Below, in pieces: positions 4,730 through 6,542 of a stretch of 6,542 nt of DNA. The position numbers and the translations under genes are program-made. Numbering within the stretch: the stretch's first letter is position 1; the number at the start of each line of letters is the position of its first letter. The stretch lies in the NCBI RefSeq assembly GCF_001652265.1, contig NZ_LWBS01000030.1, positions 1 through 6,542 of the forward strand. The letters run 5' to 3'. The notes under the pieces are model-generated. The model was given only the letters and a program-made list of their open reading frames with translations. It did not search any database and was not told where the DNA came from. Origin of the DNA: Rhizobium leguminosarum (GTDB lineage: Bacteria; Pseudomonadota; Alphaproteobacteria; Rhizobiales; Rhizobiaceae).

Positions 4730-6010
4730 TCATTTGCTAAGCCCCCTGGATTGGGAGTTCGCCTTGCCTTCGGTCTTAGAGCGCGAAGCCTGCGACACAT
4801 ACATCGGGGGACGGCCCCAAACCTCGGATATGATGTCCATTACCTCCACATTCGTGGAATTCAGGGTTTCCATCGCTTGCTCGTACGCCGATCGGCCTAC
4901 CGCTCCGGCTGACAGCTCATACAACGATCGGTTTTTGAGCCCCGCTTCCCGGATCGCGTCCGATTCCCAGACGGTCGCAGTCAACAAATCATCCCCCAGG
5001 GAGTCCCGCAGTAGTGTGACTGCCTCCTGCTCTGAGACGTCACGCGGGTTGTGCCTTGTCACCAAGAATTTGACAAAATCATAATTGACCGACCTCCCAG
5101 CCTTTTCGATCAATGAAACGAAATGAGAGAAGAAGTTGAGGAACATGGCCGTTTTCGCGATATCAGCCAATTGCGGGCGGGCCATCACCAGCACGCCGGT
5201 GGCTGCTTCAAACGCACCGACGGTTAAGAAGCCGCCGCATTCAGGTGCACAGTGGATGACGACGACGTCGTAATCCGCGTCGACTTCCTTAAGCGCAGAC
5301 ACCATCCTGATGCTAGCGTCTGGGTACCTGAAGTTCTCGCTGTGGTAGCGCCGCGAACTTTCCTCTTCGAATTCGCCGAGCTCGGAAGAACCCGGCACGA
5401 AATGAAGACCATCAAAATGGGTTTTTTGGATTATAGAGCGCATACTGACCCGATGGTCATCATAGCGTATCGCGGCATACATGCTCGCATTGTCGACGGG
5501 TAAGGTAGCCGTGAAATAACCGTACATTTCCGACAATGAGCCCTTGGGATCGAGATCTACAGCGAGAACGCGGAATCCTTGAAGTGCAAGGCCCTGAGTC
5601 AGATATAACGATGTAGTGGTTGTCGAGGGGCCGCCAGCTACTGAGATGATCTGCAGTTTCTCACCCTCGCGCCTGCGCGGGCAAAACTTCAAAGCCTCTT
5701 TCGGACGGGTCGAAGCGAGATAAGCACGGAGTTCGTTGATCTGTCGAAGCGTATAGGAGCGTCGTCCTGCGGTCCCTAACTCCGGTGTTGGCCCCAGCCC
5801 ATCAATTGACAACTGGCGCAGATAACTGCCCGACACACCGAGAATCTCGGCAACCTCGCCCAAGGAGAACGGGCGCAAGGGCCTGTCGTCGAGAATTTTT
5901 TCGGGAGCTGCGCCCCGCGCGCGTAGACGATCCCAGAGTTCTTTGCCATGGCGCCGAATGCGCTCCGACGTTGTGTCCAGTTGAAAGAGTGGATTCTTAC
6001 AGTGTGGCAT
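4730..6010 (-). CDS. repA: RepA/ParA-like plasmid partition protein with degenerate ATPase motifs
   Basis: The 426-residue product has the layout of RepA from repABC plasmids, the ParA-type ATPase that segregates the plasmid with RepB and autorepresses the operon. An N-terminal HTH region reads FSLGEVAEILGVSGSYLRQL (48-67), then GRRSYTLRQINELRAYL (82-98), PRRREGEKLQIISV, VLAVDLDP (148-155), IRYDD, DFVKFLVTRHNP and a C-terminal EAGLKNRSLYEL...EVWGR. ATPase residues are lost. Walker A, normally KGGSGKTTT, is AGGPSTTTT (125-133), lacking both lysines, with a short deletion before it. The Walker B Asp of VVVIDCPP is His253 (VVVIHCAP). There is also a C-terminal extension past WGR. The start at 6010 is chosen for its GAGG seven bases upstream and its match to the duplicate; the longer open frame to 6226 belongs to an epimerase remnant. 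No repB or repC follows. It is probably a relic or a non-ATPase regulator. Confidence 0.82.
   Translation of the reverse strand: MPHCKNPLFQLDTTSERIRRHGKELWDRLRARGAAPEKILDDRPLRPFSLGEVAEILGVSGSYLRQLSIDGLGPTPELGTAGRRSYTLRQINELRAYLASTRPKEALKFCPRRREGEKLQIISVAGGPSTTTTSLYLTQGLALQGFRVLAVDLDPKGSLSEMYGYFTATLPVDNASMYAAIRYDDHRVSMRSIIQKTHFDGLHFVPGSSELGEFEEESSRRYHSENFRYPDASIRMVSALKEVDADYDVVVIHCAPECGGFLTVGAFEAATGVLVMARPQLADIAKTAMFLNFFSHFVSLIEKAGRSVNYDFVKFLVTRHNPRDVSEQEAVTLLRDSLGDDLLTATVWESDAIREAGLKNRSLYELSAGAVGRSAYEQAMETLNSTNVEVMDIISEVWGRPPMYVSQASRSKTEGKANSQSRGLSK
5638..5973 (-). repeat. direct repeat, right copy (repA 5' segment)
   Basis: This is the full-length member of the direct repeat whose damaged partner is at 384-668. 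It covers the coding region from near the start of repA down to the codons just before Walker A. The right-hand limit is set by divergent N-terminal codons, the left-hand limit by the P450 junction in the other copy. Confidence 0.88.
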
Positions 6011-6045
6011 AAGTGGCCTCGCGACGATGTTTCTTGTGCATGACA

Positions 6046-6073
6046 TTTTTATTCTGTTATCTGCGCCCGCCAA
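6046..6073 (-). promoter_or_regulatory. possible sigma-70-type promoter of the repA-like gene
   Basis: On the minus strand TTGGCG (6068-6073) is followed after 16 bases by TAAAAA (6046-6051). Each hexamer matches its consensus at four of six positions. Transcription would start near 6038 and give a leader of about 28 bases to the ATG at 6010. The match is weak and could be chance. Confidence 0.25.
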
Positions 6074-6226
6074 GGTTGAGGGAACCAGCACGCAGGTCTT
6101 TCTCGTATGGACCGGATCCGCCCGATAATGCGGGGGCGATGCCGGGCAGGCGAGGTAATAGATCTCGTTGACTTCCAGATCGAGCTTGCGGAAAAGGTCT
6201 AGCGCAGCACATTGCGCCGCTCGCAT
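6060..6226 (-). pseudogene. UDP-glucuronate decarboxylase-like epimerase fragment
   Basis: The minus strand encodes LDLEVNEIYYLACPASPPHY followed by RADPVHTRKTCVL (6086-6184). This matches a conserved internal block of extended short-chain dehydrogenases of the UDP-xylose synthase / NAD-dependent epimerase type (family pattern EVDEIY.LACPASP.HYQ.DPV.T.KTS). The N-terminal Rossmann glycine motif is not recognisable upstream, although GIVPVAAGTSPRLFRGGRDL near 6236-6320 in another frame may be a distorted trace. The catalytic Tyr-xxx-Lys region is absent because sequence continues into the repA upstream region. The fragment happens to be in frame with repA, which creates a 498-codon open frame that should not be taken as one protein. 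Confidence 0.65.
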
Positions 6227-6397
6227 GCAAGATCAGATCTCGTCCTCCGCGAAACAAGCGCGGCGAGGTCCCTGCCGCTACCGGGACAATGCCGGACCGG
6301 GCGCCGATGGCGAAGATAGTCGGTCATGCGCAGATCTCCATCGCCGGCCAGCTTTCGGCGGTTCGCTTTCTCGGGCAGCGTCATGGCAGGGCCGGTG

Positions 6398-6541
6398 TTA
6401 GTGCCCAATTGCATGGCGGGCAATTGACCAGATGAAATCCGTCTGCATGGCAACGGCAGCCTGGTCGAGCTTGCCGGGATTGGTCCAGAACCAATTCGGA
6501 TCCGGCGCGCCATTAGGGCTGCAGGAACCGGATGGATTGGG
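6398..6541 (-). CDS. unidentified partial ORF, C-terminal end
   Basis: A minus-strand frame is open from the window edge to a TAA at 6398-6400 and gives 47 residues, including PDPNWFWTNPGKLDQAAVAM and QTDFIWSIARHAIGH at the end. The composition is protein-like (three Trp, few rare codons, good GC at third positions) and unlike the Arg/Pro-rich translations of the other frames. I do not recognise the family. It may be the end of a real gene starting outside the window, or another remnant. Confidence 0.35.
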   Translation of the reverse strand, partial: PNPSGSCSPNGAPDPNWFWTNPGKLDQAAVAMQTDFIWSIARHAIGH

Positions 6542-6542
6542 G

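Noticed and set aside
4446..5084. 212-codon plus-strand open frame opposite repA
   Set aside because: It is the antisense of conserved RepA codons, and its composition is typical of a shadow frame.
4730..6226. 498-residue version of RepA starting at 6226
   Set aside because: The first 72 codons are an epimerase fragment plus spacer. The ATG at 6010 has a GAGG site and corresponds to the start seen in the duplicate copy.
1..6542. tRNA, rRNA, CRISPR array, complete repABC origin or conjugative origin
   Set aside because: No cloverleaf, no regularly spaced repeats and no repB/repC coding sequence were visible on either strand.

Overview
The window looks like an accessory replicon of a rhizobial alphaproteobacterium, most likely a symbiotic or other large repABC-type plasmid, or an integrated piece of one. 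The reasons are the RepA-type partition protein, a rhizobial-style HemN, an IS256-family transposase of the type common in Rhizobiaceae, and GC-rich codon use in the coding stretches. I cannot name the species from sequence alone.

Only two long genes look intact, both on the minus strand. One is a HemN-like radical SAM protein (2823-4157). The other is a RepA/ParA-like protein (4730-6010). Each has lost something important. HemN has Phe where the fourth Cys of the CxxxCxxCxC motif is expected. RepA has lost the Walker A lysines and the Walker B aspartate, and no repB or repC follows it.

The rest is a patchwork of gene remnants. From left to right: the C-terminal part of a cytochrome P450 with frameshifts (1-374, minus); a damaged duplicate of the repA N-terminal coding region (376-717, minus), about 97% identical to the long repA; unassigned sequence (718-1030); the tail of an IS6-family transposase with a 1-nt insertion and a nonsense codon (1098-1410, minus); an IS256-family insertion (1434-2686) with recognisable ends and a clean 8-bp target duplication, whose transposase gene is broken by an apparent 4-nt deletion; the tail of a serine recombinase (about 2699-2850, minus) joined directly to the 3' end of hemN; hemN; a poorly conserved stretch holding a possible frameshifted ORF and the C-terminal piece of a second RepA (4239-4727); the long repA; a fragment of a UDP-glucuronate-decarboxylase-like epimerase (about 6060-6226); and an unidentified ORF tail running off the right edge.

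I see no operon in which the genes clearly cooperate. My reading is a zone of repeated recombination and IS activity in which hemN may be the only gene still expressed for its ancestral pathway (anaerobic heme synthesis). The repA-like gene is either a decaying relic or an ATPase-dead ParA homologue with a changed role.
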